Numbered from the stretch's first letter, positions 8,184 through 17,388 are shown. The stretch is DNA of 64,000 nt from Pseudomonadota bacterium (GCA_029779435.1 JAKPAM010000100.1:49152-113151); one strand, 5' to 3'. A program made the numbers and translations. The notes: generated by a model not told the origin, from the letters alone.

Positions 8184-9722
8184 TTAGCGCGAGAACGCGC
8201 GCCCGGTGCCCGTGTACTGCTCGCGCAGCACGCGCTTGAGCAGCTTGCCGGTGGCGTTGCGCGGAAGCTGGGCCACGATCTCGACCCGGCGTGGGCACTT
8301 GTAGTGCGCCAGGCGCTCGCGCATCCACGCGATCAGCGCCTGTGCCGGGAGTTCGATGCCGGGCTGGGTGACGACCAGCGCCAGGACGGTTTCGCCCCAG
8401 CGCTCGTCGGGCACGCCGATGACGGCCGCCTCCAGCACGTCCGGGTGCTGGAGCAACTGCCGCTCGACTTCGGCCGGATAGATGTTCTCGCCGCCGCTGA
8501 TGACCATGTCCTTCTTGCGGTCGATCAGGGTCAGGAAACCCTCGTCGTCGCGCACGGCCATGTCGCCGGTGTGGAACCAGCCACCGGCCAGGGCTTGGGC
8601 CGAGGCGGGAGCCAGGCCCCAGTAGCCTTTGAAGACGTTCGGGCCGCGCACGAGCAACTCGCCGATCTCGCCGGCGGGCAACTCGTGATCCTCGGCATCC
8701 ACCACGCGGCATTCCACGTGCCGCAAAGGCACGCCGATGGAGGCCGGCTTCTCGTGGAAGCGATCAGGGTCCGACACCGTGCAGACCGGTGACGTCTCGG
8801 TCAGGCCGTAGCCATCGCACAGGCGCCAGCCGCGCTGGCCGAAGAACGCGAGCAAAGGCAGCGGGCAGGGCGAGCCGCCGCTCATGCTCCAGCGGACGGC
8901 CGAGGCGTCGAAGGCCGCCATGTCGGGGCATTCGCGCAGCGCGCTCCACATCGTGGGGACGAGAAACTGCACTGTCACCCGCTCTTCGCGCATCAGCGCC
9001 AGCACTCGCCGAGGCTCGAACCGATCGACCGTGACCACCTTGCCGCCCAGGTACAGCAGGGGCAGCGAGAAGATGCCCATGGCGCCGATATGGAACAGCG
9101 GGGCGACGGCCAGCGTGGCATCCGTGCGCAGCAGGCCTTCGGGCGAGCCGCACATGTTCAGGGCGTTCCACAGCATGTTGCCGTGCGTGAGCATGGCGCC
9201 CTTGGGCTGCCCGGTGGTGCCGGACGTGTACATGACCATGCACACGTCGTCGAGCGCGACCTGGGCTCCACCGAAGGGGCTGGCCGTGCCGCCCTCGGCG
9301 AAGGCTTGCAGCGTGGCGTCGTCCAGCGGGACGATCTGGCCCCCTCTGTCGGGCGCGGCGTCCAAGGCGTCGCCTGCCAGCGCCATGAACTGCGGCGATG
9401 CGAACAGCATCGTCGCACCCGAGTCGGCCAGGATGTAGCCGATTTCCGGCGCCGACAGGCGGAAGTTGATGGGCACCAGGATGGCGCCGCAGCGGGCCGC
9501 CGCGAAAACGATCTGGAAGAAGGCCGCCGAGTTGGCGGCCAGCAGGGCGACCCGGTCGCCGGGACGGATGCCGCGGGCGCGCAGCGCGCCGGCCAGCGCG
9601 TCGATGGCCGCGTCGAGTTCCGCGTAGGTGTATCGTTGCCCGCTCCCACCGTCCACCAGCGCGGTGTCGCCACCCCGGCGCGCCGCCCGGGCGCGGATCC
9701 AGCTTGCGATGCCGTGGTCCAC
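8184..9722 (-). CDS. Acyl-CoA ligase (AMP-dependent synthetase)
   Basis: A 512-residue ANL-superfamily enzyme that activates a carboxylic acid to its CoA thioester through an acyl-adenylate. Seen: P-loop YTSGTTGQPKGAMLTHGN at about residues 166-183, GYGLTETSPV (A5), the hinge region LIDRKKDMVISGGENIYP, and the catalytic Lys in PRNATGKLLKR near the C-terminus. The start is GTG at 9722 with a weak AAGGGGA ahead. It is the first gene of a leftward cluster with DUF169 and LivK-like genes and is divergent from an XRE-cupin regulator, which probably controls it. The acid chain cannot be assigned; medium-chain or aromatic acids are both possible. Confidence 0.88.
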   Translation of the reverse strand: MDHGIASWIRARAARRGGDTALVDGGSGQRYTYAELDAAIDALAGALRARGIRPGDRVALLAANSAAFFQIVFAAARCGAILVPINFRLSAPEIGYILADSGATMLFASPQFMALAGDALDAAPDRGGQIVPLDDATLQAFAEGGTASPFGGAQVALDDVCMVMYTSGTTGQPKGAMLTHGNMLWNALNMCGSPEGLLRTDATLAVAPLFHIGAMGIFSLPLLYLGGKVVTVDRFEPRRVLALMREERVTVQFLVPTMWSALRECPDMAAFDASAVRWSMSGGSPCPLPLLAFFGQRGWRLCDGYGLTETSPVCTVSDPDRFHEKPASIGVPLRHVECRVVDAEDHELPAGEIGELLVRGPNVFKGYWGLAPASAQALAGGWFHTGDMAVRDDEGFLTLIDRKKDMVISGGENIYPAEVERQLLQHPDVLEAAVIGVPDERWGETVLALVVTQPGIELPAQALIAWMRERLAHYKCPRRVEIVAQLPRNATGKLLKRVLREQYTGTGRAFSR

Positions 9723-9861
9723 CTCGTCCCCTTATCGTCGTCAGTGCGGTCGTCAGTGTGGTCGTCGCTGTGCGAGACGGTCATTTTGATGAACTATTGG
9801 TCAGTATATTAATCTATCGATCTGGCGAGAGCTACCACATCGGACCAGTCTTTTTCAGCCA
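9723..9861. promoter_or_regulatory. Divergent control region, ligase / XRE regulator
   Basis: This 139-base spacer separates two divergent starts. Positions 9781-9825 are much more AT-rich than anything around them (TATATTAATC at 9805-9814), as expected for promoters and operator. I could not find a convincing -35/-10 pair with normal spacing in either direction. Confidence 0.45.
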
Positions 9862-10467
9862 ATGCCCGATATCAATCTGATCGTTGCTCGCAACGTCGAG
9901 CGCTTCCGCCTGCAGCGCAGGATGTCCGCCTCGCAGGTGGCCCGCGAGGCCGGCCTGTCCAAGGCCACGCTGCTGTCCATCGAGATGGGGCGGGCCAATC
10001 CCACGCTGGACACGTTGCAGCGCCTGAGCGAGGCGCTGAAGGTTTCCGTGCCGGACCTGATCGTCGAAAGCGCCGAGTCGGTGGTGGACGTGCGTCGGGC
10101 GGGGGAACGTGCTTCGCGCACGATGGGCGGCATGCAACTGCGGCCGCTCGCGACGTTTTATGGCTCGGAGTTGGTCTACGTGTTCACGGCGACGGTGAAC
10201 ACCGATGGTAGCGTCGCGCCCGCGCACGAGGTGGGCAGCGCGGAGAGCGTCTTCGTGCTTTCGGGCACCGTACTGGTCGGGCCTTGCGACGCGCTGGCCG
10301 AGTTGAATGCCGGCGACTGGATCCGTTTTCCGACCGACCGGCCGCACGCCTGCCGGGCGGTGAAGGGCCAGGCCGAGGTGCTGTTCATCGCCGTGCGCCG
10401 CAGCATCCCCGGCGTTTCCGAGAGCACCCGCACGGCTCCCGTGTGCAGCCGGGGCGCCCAGGCCTGA
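9862..10467 (+). CDS. XRE-family regulator with C-terminal cupin
   Basis: A 201-residue transcription factor. The HTH lies at about residues 8-62 (MSASQVAREAGLSKATLLSI, with TLDTLQRLSEALKVSVPDL), and a small beta-barrel cupin follows from about 105 to 185 (SAESVFVLSGTVLVG, GDWIRFPTDRPHACRAV). Cupin-linked XRE proteins usually bind a small-molecule ligand and repress a neighbouring catabolic operon. Here the likely target is the divergent acyl-CoA ligase cluster across a 139-base AT-rich spacer. No good ribosome site precedes the ATG at 9862. The stop codon sits at the centre of a perfect palindrome (10458-10474). Confidence 0.85.
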   Translation: MPDINLIVARNVERFRLQRRMSASQVAREAGLSKATLLSIEMGRANPTLDTLQRLSEALKVSVPDLIVESAESVVDVRRAGERASRTMGGMQLRPLATFYGSELVYVFTATVNTDGSVAPAHEVGSAESVFVLSGTVLVGPCDALAELNAGDWIRFPTDRPHACRAVKGQAEVLFIAVRRSIPGVSESTRTAPVCSRGAQA

Positions 10468-10513
10468 GGCCTGGAAAGACGGCATCGCATCCGGTCGCGG
10501 CATCGACCGGATG
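10458..10513. terminator. Paired hairpins between convergent regulators
   Basis: Two perfect inverted repeats sit between the XRE gene and the MalT-type gene, which converge. The first is CCAGGCC (10458-10464) and GGCCTGG (10468-10474), flanking the XRE stop codon. The second is CATCCGGTCG (10488-10497) and CGACCGGATG (10504-10513), with a 6-base loop. Neither has a T tract, so termination in both directions is inferred from position. Confidence 0.5.
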
Positions 10514-10524
10514 GTCATGACCGG

Positions 10525-10555
10525 CGACCGCGGCATGATCCGACCGCGGCATGAT
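10525..10555. repeat. 15-bp direct repeat, two copies
   Basis: CGACCGCGGCATGAT occurs at 10525-10539 and again at 10541-10555, a period of 16 bases, in the non-coding gap between two convergent genes. It is a local duplication with no obvious function. Confidence 0.8.
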
Positions 10556-10636
10556 TTCCAAGGCCCGATCGCCTCGTCGCGCCGGATTGGCGGCGTGGGT
10601 TGGATCACCGCGCTCGAGAGCGCATCGATCCGCGCC

Positions 10637-13348
10637 TTAGCGGATCAATCCCAGTTGTCGTGCCGCGCTGACGGCCTGGGTTCTGCTGCCGACGGCCAGC
10701 TTGCTGTTGATGTTGCGCAGATGAGTCCGTGCCGTGCTGTCGGAGATGGACAGCTTCTCGCATATCGCGCTGTTCGAATAGCCGTCGGCCAGCAGCCTCA
10801 GGACGAACAGCTCCTTCTGCGTCAAGGGATCGAGCAGCAGAGTCGTCACCCGCGTCGCCTCGGGCTTTGAACCGACGAGCCCGGCGACGCTGCGCTCGGC
10901 CTCGGTCGGTTCGCATGCCTGCAGGCCGAACGCCTGCAACAACTCCCGCACGTATCGGGCCAACGGGTCGGCGGATGCGGCCGTGTCGTCCGATTTCAGC
11001 GACGCCGCCAGGCGGCTGATCAGCATTCCCATCGTCGGCCCCTCGTCGACCATGAGGCGGACGAGCCCCTGCGCGGCGCAGCGCCGCAACGTCTGCGCCA
11101 GCAGGCTCACCGCCGATTCGACGCCTTCATGGCGAACCAGGGCGATCGAGTGCACCAGACGCAGCGCGGTGGCCCGCCGGTGGCGCTGGGCGCTCACCGC
11201 CTCGGCGGCCTCCCGCGCGAGCCTCAGGGCCGCGTGCCGGGCATCCCCGGCCACGGCCTCCCAGCGCAAGCGGCTCAGCGTCAGGTCATCGACATCGTTG
11301 CCGAACAGACGCAGTTTCGATGCGCCATGCCAATCCGCGCTGCTCGCGCGGTCCAGCTCGGCGCGCGCGGCCGGCGCACGTCCCTGCAGCAGTTGGATGC
11401 GGGCACGCTCGAGGTGTGCGCTGGCGACCACGCGCGGAAGCTGGCGTCGATAGCCGAGATTCTCGAGTTCACAGATCAGGCGGAAGCATTCATCGACGTC
11501 TCCATCGCCGAAAGCGATGCGCGCGAGCATCCGATAGCCGTGAATCATGTGGTCCGCGAGGCCGATGTCCCTGGCCACCGGCAGATAGACGCGCAGCAGA
11601 TCGACGGCGGTAACGATGTCGTTGCGTTCATACGCCATGGCGGCGTAGAGGACGCCCGGCCAGGCGTTGCCATAGGTCAGGCCGTCATTGTCGATGCAAC
11701 TGATCTTCAGCGCGGTGTGAAAGCGTGCCTTCGCTTCGTGGATACGGCCTTCGACGAGTTCCAGCATGCCCGCCATGGTTTCGGCATGCATGCTGGTCAG
11801 CGCACTCTCGCGGCTCGATGGCGAGCGCCGGTTGCGGTCCACCAGTTGCATCGCTTCGAACGACAGGCCTTTGACCGTGAAGACGTTCGACATGACGTTG
11901 ATCAGTGCGTTGTCGGCAAAAGCCATTTCGCTCGGAAGCCGAGCCAGGCTCTGCTGGCCGATCCGATAAGCGTCGTCATACCGGTCCATCATCGACAGAA
12001 GCGCTGGCACCAGCGCGGACACCAACGGCCACACTTCGGGGTCTTCCGAACCAGGAAGGTCGCTGTCCTGCAGCCGCTGCATCGCTTCTGCCGGACCCCG
12101 TGTGAAGCATACGGCCCAGATCTGCACGATCCTCATCCGCGGATGAGGATCCAGCGATCCGCCAGGCAAGGCTTCGAACCAGCGTGCCAACAGCCGCATG
12201 CGGCCCTGGGACAGCAGGGCCAGCATGTGCCTGGATATCAATGCCGACGCGCGATCGACGAGTCCCGCTTCGAGCAGATGGTCGATCGCGGGAACCGGCT
12301 TGCCGTTGGCCTCGAACCATCGCGCCGCGGCCTCGTGGAGCGCTGCGAGGTCGCCGCGCCTGTCATGGCGCAATTGCGACTGCAGGAAACTCGCGAAGAG
12401 ACTGTGATAGCGATAGCTGCCTTCCTCACCGTCGATCGGCGTGACCATCACGTTGTGGGAGCTTAGCTCCCTTAGCATCCGCGAACCGTCGACGTTCGGT
12501 ACCACGGCCTCGCACAAGGCTGGTGTCAAGACCCGCAGCACGCTGGTGCGCAGCAGAAAATCCTGCACCCCGACGCTCTGCTGCCTGAACACGTCATCGA
12601 GCAGGTAGTCGGCCACCGTCATGCTGGAGCCGGAGAAGCTGGCGATGAACGCGGACTTGGACTGCCGGCTCTCCAGCGCCATCGACGCGAGCCACAGGCC
12701 GGCGATCCAGCCTTCGGTCTTCACGTGCAATCGCCGCACGTCGCCGTCAGCCAGCTTGCCGTGGCCTCGCAGGCCGAGCAGTTCCTGGGTCTCCACCAAC
12801 GAGAAACACAACGCCGCCGCATCGATTTCGACCAGTTGCCGGCGCGCCCGCATTCGCGCCAGTTGCAACCCGGGCAGCGTGCGAGAGCCGATGATGACCT
12901 TGCCGCAGGCCGGAAGCTGATCCACCAGGTACTGCAGTACGTCGAACACGGCCCTGCTATGGACGGCCTCAGCGTCGTCGAGGAACAGCGCGAACGGTTG
13001 GCTGCTACGCGCCAGCGGTCCGATCAACGTGGCATCGCCAACGGCTTTCTCGGTCAGGTGGTTGGCGAACTCGGGGATCTGGCGCAGCGCCTGCGTCAGG
13101 CAACGCATGAAGCGCGCCACGTCATTGTCGCCGGCGTCCAGCGTCAACCAGGCCGTGGCGGTACCGTCCTTTTCGAGGCTGCGCCGGAACTGCACCATCG
13201 CGGTGGTCTTGCCGTAGCCTGCCGGCGCGCGGAGCAGGATCAACCGAGCTTCATCTCGCGCGAGCCCGACGATGCGCGGCCGTTGTACCTGATTGGTTTC
13301 GGCTGCGGCCGGCCGCAGCTTGGCATCGATGATCCTCGCGGCTGTCAT
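10637..13348 (-). CDS. MalT-type LuxR-family ATP-dependent regulator
   Basis: A 903-residue STAND-class transcription activator. An N-terminal NTPase domain carries Walker A APAGYGKTTAMVQ (about residues 38-50) and a Walker B-like FALFLDDAEAV. A long helical-repeat middle follows, then a C-terminal GerE-type HTH (LTQKELFVLRLLADGYSNSA, then LSISDSTARTHLRNI). This is the MalT architecture, where an inducer and ATP drive assembly on DNA. I use the ATG at 13348 because the frame upstream of it overlaps the divergent ligase gene and shows no family sequence. Its position, back to back with a seven-gene operon across 169 bases, makes it the probable activator of that operon. Confidence 0.88.
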   Translation of the reverse strand: MTAARIIDAKLRPAAAETNQVQRPRIVGLARDEARLILLRAPAGYGKTTAMVQFRRSLEKDGTATAWLTLDAGDNDVARFMRCLTQALRQIPEFANHLTEKAVGDATLIGPLARSSQPFALFLDDAEAVHSRAVFDVLQYLVDQLPACGKVIIGSRTLPGLQLARMRARRQLVEIDAAALCFSLVETQELLGLRGHGKLADGDVRRLHVKTEGWIAGLWLASMALESRQSKSAFIASFSGSSMTVADYLLDDVFRQQSVGVQDFLLRTSVLRVLTPALCEAVVPNVDGSRMLRELSSHNVMVTPIDGEEGSYRYHSLFASFLQSQLRHDRRGDLAALHEAAARWFEANGKPVPAIDHLLEAGLVDRASALISRHMLALLSQGRMRLLARWFEALPGGSLDPHPRMRIVQIWAVCFTRGPAEAMQRLQDSDLPGSEDPEVWPLVSALVPALLSMMDRYDDAYRIGQQSLARLPSEMAFADNALINVMSNVFTVKGLSFEAMQLVDRNRRSPSSRESALTSMHAETMAGMLELVEGRIHEAKARFHTALKISCIDNDGLTYGNAWPGVLYAAMAYERNDIVTAVDLLRVYLPVARDIGLADHMIHGYRMLARIAFGDGDVDECFRLICELENLGYRRQLPRVVASAHLERARIQLLQGRAPAARAELDRASSADWHGASKLRLFGNDVDDLTLSRLRWEAVAGDARHAALRLAREAAEAVSAQRHRRATALRLVHSIALVRHEGVESAVSLLAQTLRRCAAQGLVRLMVDEGPTMGMLISRLAASLKSDDTAASADPLARYVRELLQAFGLQACEPTEAERSVAGLVGSKPEATRVTTLLLDPLTQKELFVLRLLADGYSNSAICEKLSISDSTARTHLRNINSKLAVGSRTQAVSAARQLGLIR

Positions 13349-13517
13349 CCCTGTCACTTGGCACGTGCCGGGTACGCGTCGCCCGCTCGCTTGGCGGCGG
13401 GCGCGGACATCTCGCCCCGACAGACTCCTTTCCGCTGGAGGCAAGCGAATCGTCGGTTCCGACGATCGAGCGAGCCTACGTGCCGAATAGTCTATAGCGA
13501 AATACCGGAGACAGCGG

Positions 13518-15125
13518 ATGACGATTTCTTCAGGAACGGCGGATACCGGTTCGGCGAGCGTCCCTGCCGGATCGGCCGGATCGGCCGAAGCAGCCTTGCC
13601 GAACTCGCTGGAGCACTGGGCGGCGGTTCGACCCGCGGAGGTGGCCATCGTCGACGGCCCGCATTCGGTGACCTGGGGCGCATGGAACGATGTGTCCGAC
13701 CGCTTGGCCGATGCACTGAAGCGGCGAGGGGTCGGATCCGGCGACATCATCGCGGTTCGTACGCAGATTCGCCATGAATGGTTATTCGTCAGCGAAGCGG
13801 CCGCCAAGCTGGGCTGCGCGCTGCTTCCGTTCAACTGGCGGCTGACGCCGGCCGAGTCGCGCCACATCCTGCTCGACAGCGCAGCGTCGGTGCTGATCTT
13901 CGACGACGAGGACCCGGCCGCGTTCGCACCAGCCTACGAAGGGCTCGGTCTGAAGGCGGTGATCAGCGTCGACAACGCGGACGCGGGCCTGCCGACGCTG
14001 GCGGCGCTGATCGACGAAGGCGCGCCGACGCCGCGGATGTCCGCCGGCCGGCCCAACCTGATCATCTATACGTCCGGCACGACCGGCAAGCCGAAGGGCG
14101 TCGCGATGGGGGACGTGCCCCAAACGCAGGAGTGGGCCGAATACAGGCAGAGCGTCAGGGAGGCGGATCCGCAGCAGGCCGGCGCGCGCTCCCTCCTCGC
14201 CTTGCCGATGCACCACGGCGCCGGGCCGAGCGTATGCACGGCGGCCCTGACCGCCGGCAACACGGTGGTCTTGATGCGCCGCTTCTCGCCCGAGGCCGCG
14301 CTGGCCCTTATCGAAAGCCAGCGCATCAACCATTGGGTGACCGTGCCGACGATGCTCAACCGTATCGCGGCACTGCCGAAAGAAGTGCTGGATCGCTATG
14401 ACGTGAGTTCGTTGCGTTCCTTGCGTACGGGCGCCGCCCCGGTCCCCGACAGCCTCAAGGACTGGGTGCGAAGCTATTTCGGCGAGGTGCTGCACGAAGC
14501 TTATGGCGCGACCGAAGTCGGGATGATCGCGCACCTCAGCCCCCAGGACATGCGCAGGAAGCCGGGGTCTTCCGGCAAGCCGTACCGGCATGTGCGGATC
14601 CGCATCAAGGATGAGGCCGGCAAGGTGATGCCGGTCGGCGAGGCGGGCGCGATCTGGGTCAAGTCGCCGACCGTCATCCAGCGCTACCTGAATGCCCCGC
14701 TGCTCGGCCGGGACACGATCGACGAGGACGGTTACTTCCAGGTAGGCGATGTCGGGCGGCTGGATGCGGACGGCTACGTCTACCTGACGGACCGCATCAA
14801 GGACATGATCATCTCGGGCGGCGTGAACATCTATCCAGCGGAGATCGAGGCCGCGCTGATCCGGCATCCGGCGGTTCTGGACGTTGCGGTCATCGGCGTC
14901 CCGGACGCGGAGTTCGGTGAAGCCGTCAAAGCCTTCGTCGAACTCAAGAGCGGCGACACCCTGACGAGCGATGCGCTGCTGGCTTTCGTCGAGCCGCTGC
15001 TCGCTTCCTACAAGCGCCCGCGCTCGGTGGAGTTCGTCTCCGAACTGCCGCGCAACACCATGGGCAAGGTCCTCAAGCGCGAACTGCGCAACCCCTACTG
15101 GAAGAACCAGGAGAGAAACGTATGA
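13518..15125 (+). CDS. Acyl-CoA ligase, first gene of catabolic operon
   Basis: A 535-residue AMP-forming ligase. Seen: ADP/AMP loop IIYTSGTTGKPKGVAMG (about residues 180-196), AYGATEVGMIAH (A5), DRIKDMIISGGVNIYPAEIE (hinge) and PRNTMGKVLKRELR with the catalytic Lys. It should open the pathway by loading a carboxylic acid onto CoA. The ATG at 13518 has GGAG about nine bases upstream. Its stop overlaps the next start (ATGA at 15122-15125), so it is translationally coupled to the SDR gene. It is only distantly like the ligase at 8184-9722, so the two probably act on different acids. Confidence 0.9.
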   Translation: MTISSGTADTGSASVPAGSAGSAEAALPNSLEHWAAVRPAEVAIVDGPHSVTWGAWNDVSDRLADALKRRGVGSGDIIAVRTQIRHEWLFVSEAAAKLGCALLPFNWRLTPAESRHILLDSAASVLIFDDEDPAAFAPAYEGLGLKAVISVDNADAGLPTLAALIDEGAPTPRMSAGRPNLIIYTSGTTGKPKGVAMGDVPQTQEWAEYRQSVREADPQQAGARSLLALPMHHGAGPSVCTAALTAGNTVVLMRRFSPEAALALIESQRINHWVTVPTMLNRIAALPKEVLDRYDVSSLRSLRTGAAPVPDSLKDWVRSYFGEVLHEAYGATEVGMIAHLSPQDMRRKPGSSGKPYRHVRIRIKDEAGKVMPVGEAGAIWVKSPTVIQRYLNAPLLGRDTIDEDGYFQVGDVGRLDADGYVYLTDRIKDMIISGGVNIYPAEIEAALIRHPAVLDVAVIGVPDAEFGEAVKAFVELKSGDTLTSDALLAFVEPLLASYKRPRSVEFVSELPRNTMGKVLKRELRNPYWKNQERNV

Positions 15126-15928
15126 GTATCGAACCCGACATTTTCGACCTGAAAGGCCGCGTGGCCCTGGTCACGGGCGCCGGCCAGGGAGTCGGGTCGG
15201 GCATTGCCCGGATGCTGGCGGCATACGGCGCCGACGTCGTCGTCAACGACTATGTCGAGGAGCGCGCGCTGGGCACGGCCGACGAGATCGTGCGCAACGG
15301 CGGCAGGGCGGTCGGCATCCAGGCCGACGTGACCGACTACGCCAGCGTCGCCGGCATGTTCCGCAAGGCCGGCGAGCACTTCGGCAAGGTCGACATCCTG
15401 GTCAACAACGCCGGCAACGCCGGCGCCACGCAAGGCAACAGCTCCGGCGGCGGGCGCAAGCCCTTCTGGGAGACCGAGCCAGCCGATTGGGATCGTTATC
15501 TGGCGGTCAATCTGAACGGGGCGATGAACTGCTGCAGGCATGCGCTGCCGGGCATGGTCGAACGCAAGCACGGCCGCCTCATCACCATCATCTCCGACGC
15601 GGGGCGCGTAGGCGAAGGCAATGGCCTCGAAGCCTATTCGGCGGCCAAGGCGGGCTCTGCCGGGCTCACGCGAGGTATCGCGCGCAGCGTTGGCCGCTAC
15701 GGCATCACCGCCAACAACGTCGCCATCGCCGCGACGAACACGCCGGCCATCGCCGCGGCGCTCGCCAACCCCGAATTCATGAAGAAGGCGCTGGCGCAAT
15801 ACGTGGTGCGCCGCGTCGGTGAGCCATCGGACGTCGCTGCGATGGTGCTGTTCCTGGCCTCGGGCGCGAGCAGCTGGATCACCGGCCAGACCTATCCGGT
15901 GAATGGCGGGTTCAGTTTTTCGGCATAG
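15122..15928 (+). CDS. SDR-family oxidoreductase
   Basis: A 268-residue classical short-chain dehydrogenase. It has the cofactor motif TGAGQGVGSGIA near residue 20, NNAGNAGATQG, a catalytic Ser in IISDAGR and YSAAKAG (Tyr-x3-Lys), then SSWITGQTYPVNGGFSF at the C-terminus. It probably oxidises a hydroxyacyl-CoA or reduces a ketone in the pathway started by the ligase. The acidic residue after strand 2 (NDYVEE) suggests NAD(H) over NADP(H), which is an inference. A strong AGGAGAG lies ahead of the ATG within the end of the preceding gene. Confidence 0.9.
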   Translation: MSIEPDIFDLKGRVALVTGAGQGVGSGIARMLAAYGADVVVNDYVEERALGTADEIVRNGGRAVGIQADVTDYASVAGMFRKAGEHFGKVDILVNNAGNAGATQGNSSGGGRKPFWETEPADWDRYLAVNLNGAMNCCRHALPGMVERKHGRLITIISDAGRVGEGNGLEAYSAAKAGSAGLTRGIARSVGRYGITANNVAIAATNTPAIAAALANPEFMKKALAQYVVRRVGEPSDVAAMVLFLASGASSWITGQTYPVNGGFSFSA

Positions 15929-15954
15929 AAAGGCTTCACGCGCGCGAGAGCACC

Positions 15955-16929
15955 ATGACTTTGCCAGCACATATTTCACGTCGCTTGCGGTTACCCCTTA
16001 TCGCGGCTCCGATGCTGCGTGTCTCCGGGCCCGATCTCGTGATCGCTGCCTGCGCCAGCGGCGTGATCGGTGCGTTCCCGACCCTGAACGCCCGCGATCC
16101 CGACGAACTGGAGCAATGGCTCGCGCGGATCGTGGCCGAGCTCAGGAACGGCCCCCGGCCGGCGGCGCCGTGGTGCCCCAACCTGATCATCCACCGCGAT
16201 CCCGGAGCCTTGCGCGCCGACGTCGAGTGCGTGATCCGGCACGGCGTCGAGATGGTGATCACCAGTGTCGGATCGCCCGCACCGGTGATCAGACCGCTGC
16301 ACGATGCGGGATGCCTGGTGTTCGCCGACGTGGCAACGATCAAGCATGCCCGCAAGGCCATCGAAGCCGGTGTCGACGGTTTGATCCTGCTGACCGCCGG
16401 GGCGGGCGGGCAGACCGGCTGGCTCAACGGCTTCGCGTTCGTGCGGGCGGTGCGTGCCTTCTTCGACGGGCCGGTGGTGTTGGCCGGTGGCGTGAGCGAT
16501 GGCGTGTCTCTGCTGGCGGCGCGGACCCTGGGCTGCGACCTGGCCTACATGGGCACCGGCTTCATCGCCGCCCGGGAGAGCATGGCGTCCGACGCCTATA
16601 AGCGGATGCTGGTCGACGCCAGCGCCGACGACATCGTGCTGACCCGGGCGCTCAACGGCATTCCGGCCAGCATGCTGGCGCCGTCGCTGCGTGCCGCGGG
16701 ACTGGACCCGGCCACGCTGGACGAAGCGATGACGGCCGAGAAGGCGCGCGAGCTGTTCAACCAGGTCAAAGGGGGCAACAAGCCCCAGCGCTGGAAGGAC
16801 GTCTGGAGTGCCGGTCATTCGGTGAGCGGAGTGTCCGAGATCCGTCCCGCCGCAACCCTGGTCGACCGCATCGAGCGGGAATACCTGAGCGCGCGGCAGC
16901 AGTTCGCCGCCGGCGGCGCTGTCGCCTGA
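15955..16929 (+). CDS. NAD(P)H-dependent flavin oxidoreductase (nitronate monooxygenase family), paralogue
   Basis: A 324-residue FMN TIM-barrel enzyme. LPLIAAPMLRVSG, LTAGAGGQTGWLNG, VVLAGGVSDG and MGTGFIAARE match the protein at 3166-4173 motif for motif, and the two share long blocks near the C-terminus (KRW/RWKD..WSAGH). The operon position between an SDR and a DUF35/thiolase pair suggests a role on a CoA-bound intermediate, such as reduction or oxygenation of an unsaturated or keto acyl-CoA, rather than nitronate detoxification. That role is inferred. Confidence 0.83.
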   Translation: MTLPAHISRRLRLPLIAAPMLRVSGPDLVIAACASGVIGAFPTLNARDPDELEQWLARIVAELRNGPRPAAPWCPNLIIHRDPGALRADVECVIRHGVEMVITSVGSPAPVIRPLHDAGCLVFADVATIKHARKAIEAGVDGLILLTAGAGGQTGWLNGFAFVRAVRAFFDGPVVLAGGVSDGVSLLAARTLGCDLAYMGTGFIAARESMASDAYKRMLVDASADDIVLTRALNGIPASMLAPSLRAAGLDPATLDEAMTAEKARELFNQVKGGNKPQRWKDVWSAGHSVSGVSEIRPAATLVDRIEREYLSARQQFAAGGAVA

Positions 16930-16951
16930 TTCTTTTGTTGGAGACGCATCG

Positions 16952-17383
16952 ATGATCCCACTGCGCCGTCCCGGCCTCTACACCGAACAGGGCACCGACG
17001 CCTTGCCGGATTCCCCGGCTCTACGCGCCGTCAAGTCGCGCGGCGGGCATATCAGCTTTCCGCCGCAGCGCGATGGCTGCGAGGTCTCGGGCGACCACGG
17101 CGATGATCTGCAGGATGTCCTGTTGACCGGCCGCGGCCGTCTGCACGCCATCGCGACGGTCCACATCCACCCCAGGCCGCAGCCCGCCACGCCCTTCACC
17201 GTGGTGGAGGTGGCGCTGGACGACGGACCGCTGGTCCGTGGCCTGCTGAGCGCGTCGCAGGCGCTGCCGCTCGCGCCGGGTGCCGTGCTGGTGACCCGGC
17301 TCGAAGAAGTGCCCGACGAGTCGGGCGGCTCGGTGCGCGACCTGCGCTTCGTCTGTGCGACCGCATCCACTCCGAAGGGTTGA
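16952..17383 (+). CDS. DUF35 OB-fold protein, zinc ribbon degenerate
   Basis: A 143-residue protein of the DUF35 (OB-fold, often zinc-ribbon) family. Residues 31-45 read GGHISFPPQRDGCEV, the family motif in which a CGH..F.PPR..C..C zinc ribbon is normal. Here only one of the four expected cysteines remains. The C-terminal part (LLTGRGRLHAIATVHI, TPFTVVEVALDDGPLVRGLL) is the OB domain. DUF35 proteins form tight complexes with thiolase-like partners encoded next door, and that partner gene follows within a few bases. GGAG precedes the ATG. A structural or acyl-CoA-binding subunit is the likely role. Confidence 0.82.
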   Translation: MIPLRRPGLYTEQGTDALPDSPALRAVKSRGGHISFPPQRDGCEVSGDHGDDLQDVLLTGRGRLHAIATVHIHPRPQPATPFTVVEVALDDGPLVRGLLSASQALPLAPGAVLVTRLEEVPDESGGSVRDLRFVCATASTPKG

Positions 17384-17388
17384 ACGAC

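Noticed and set aside
9786..9810. Promoter TTGATG and TATATT in the ligase/XRE spacer
   Set aside because: The spacer is only 13 bases, too short for a normal sigma-70 promoter.
13349..13867. N-terminal extension of the MalT-type regulator
   Set aside because: The added 173 residues overlap the divergent ligase start and promoter, show no conserved pattern, and the frame is open only because of GC content.
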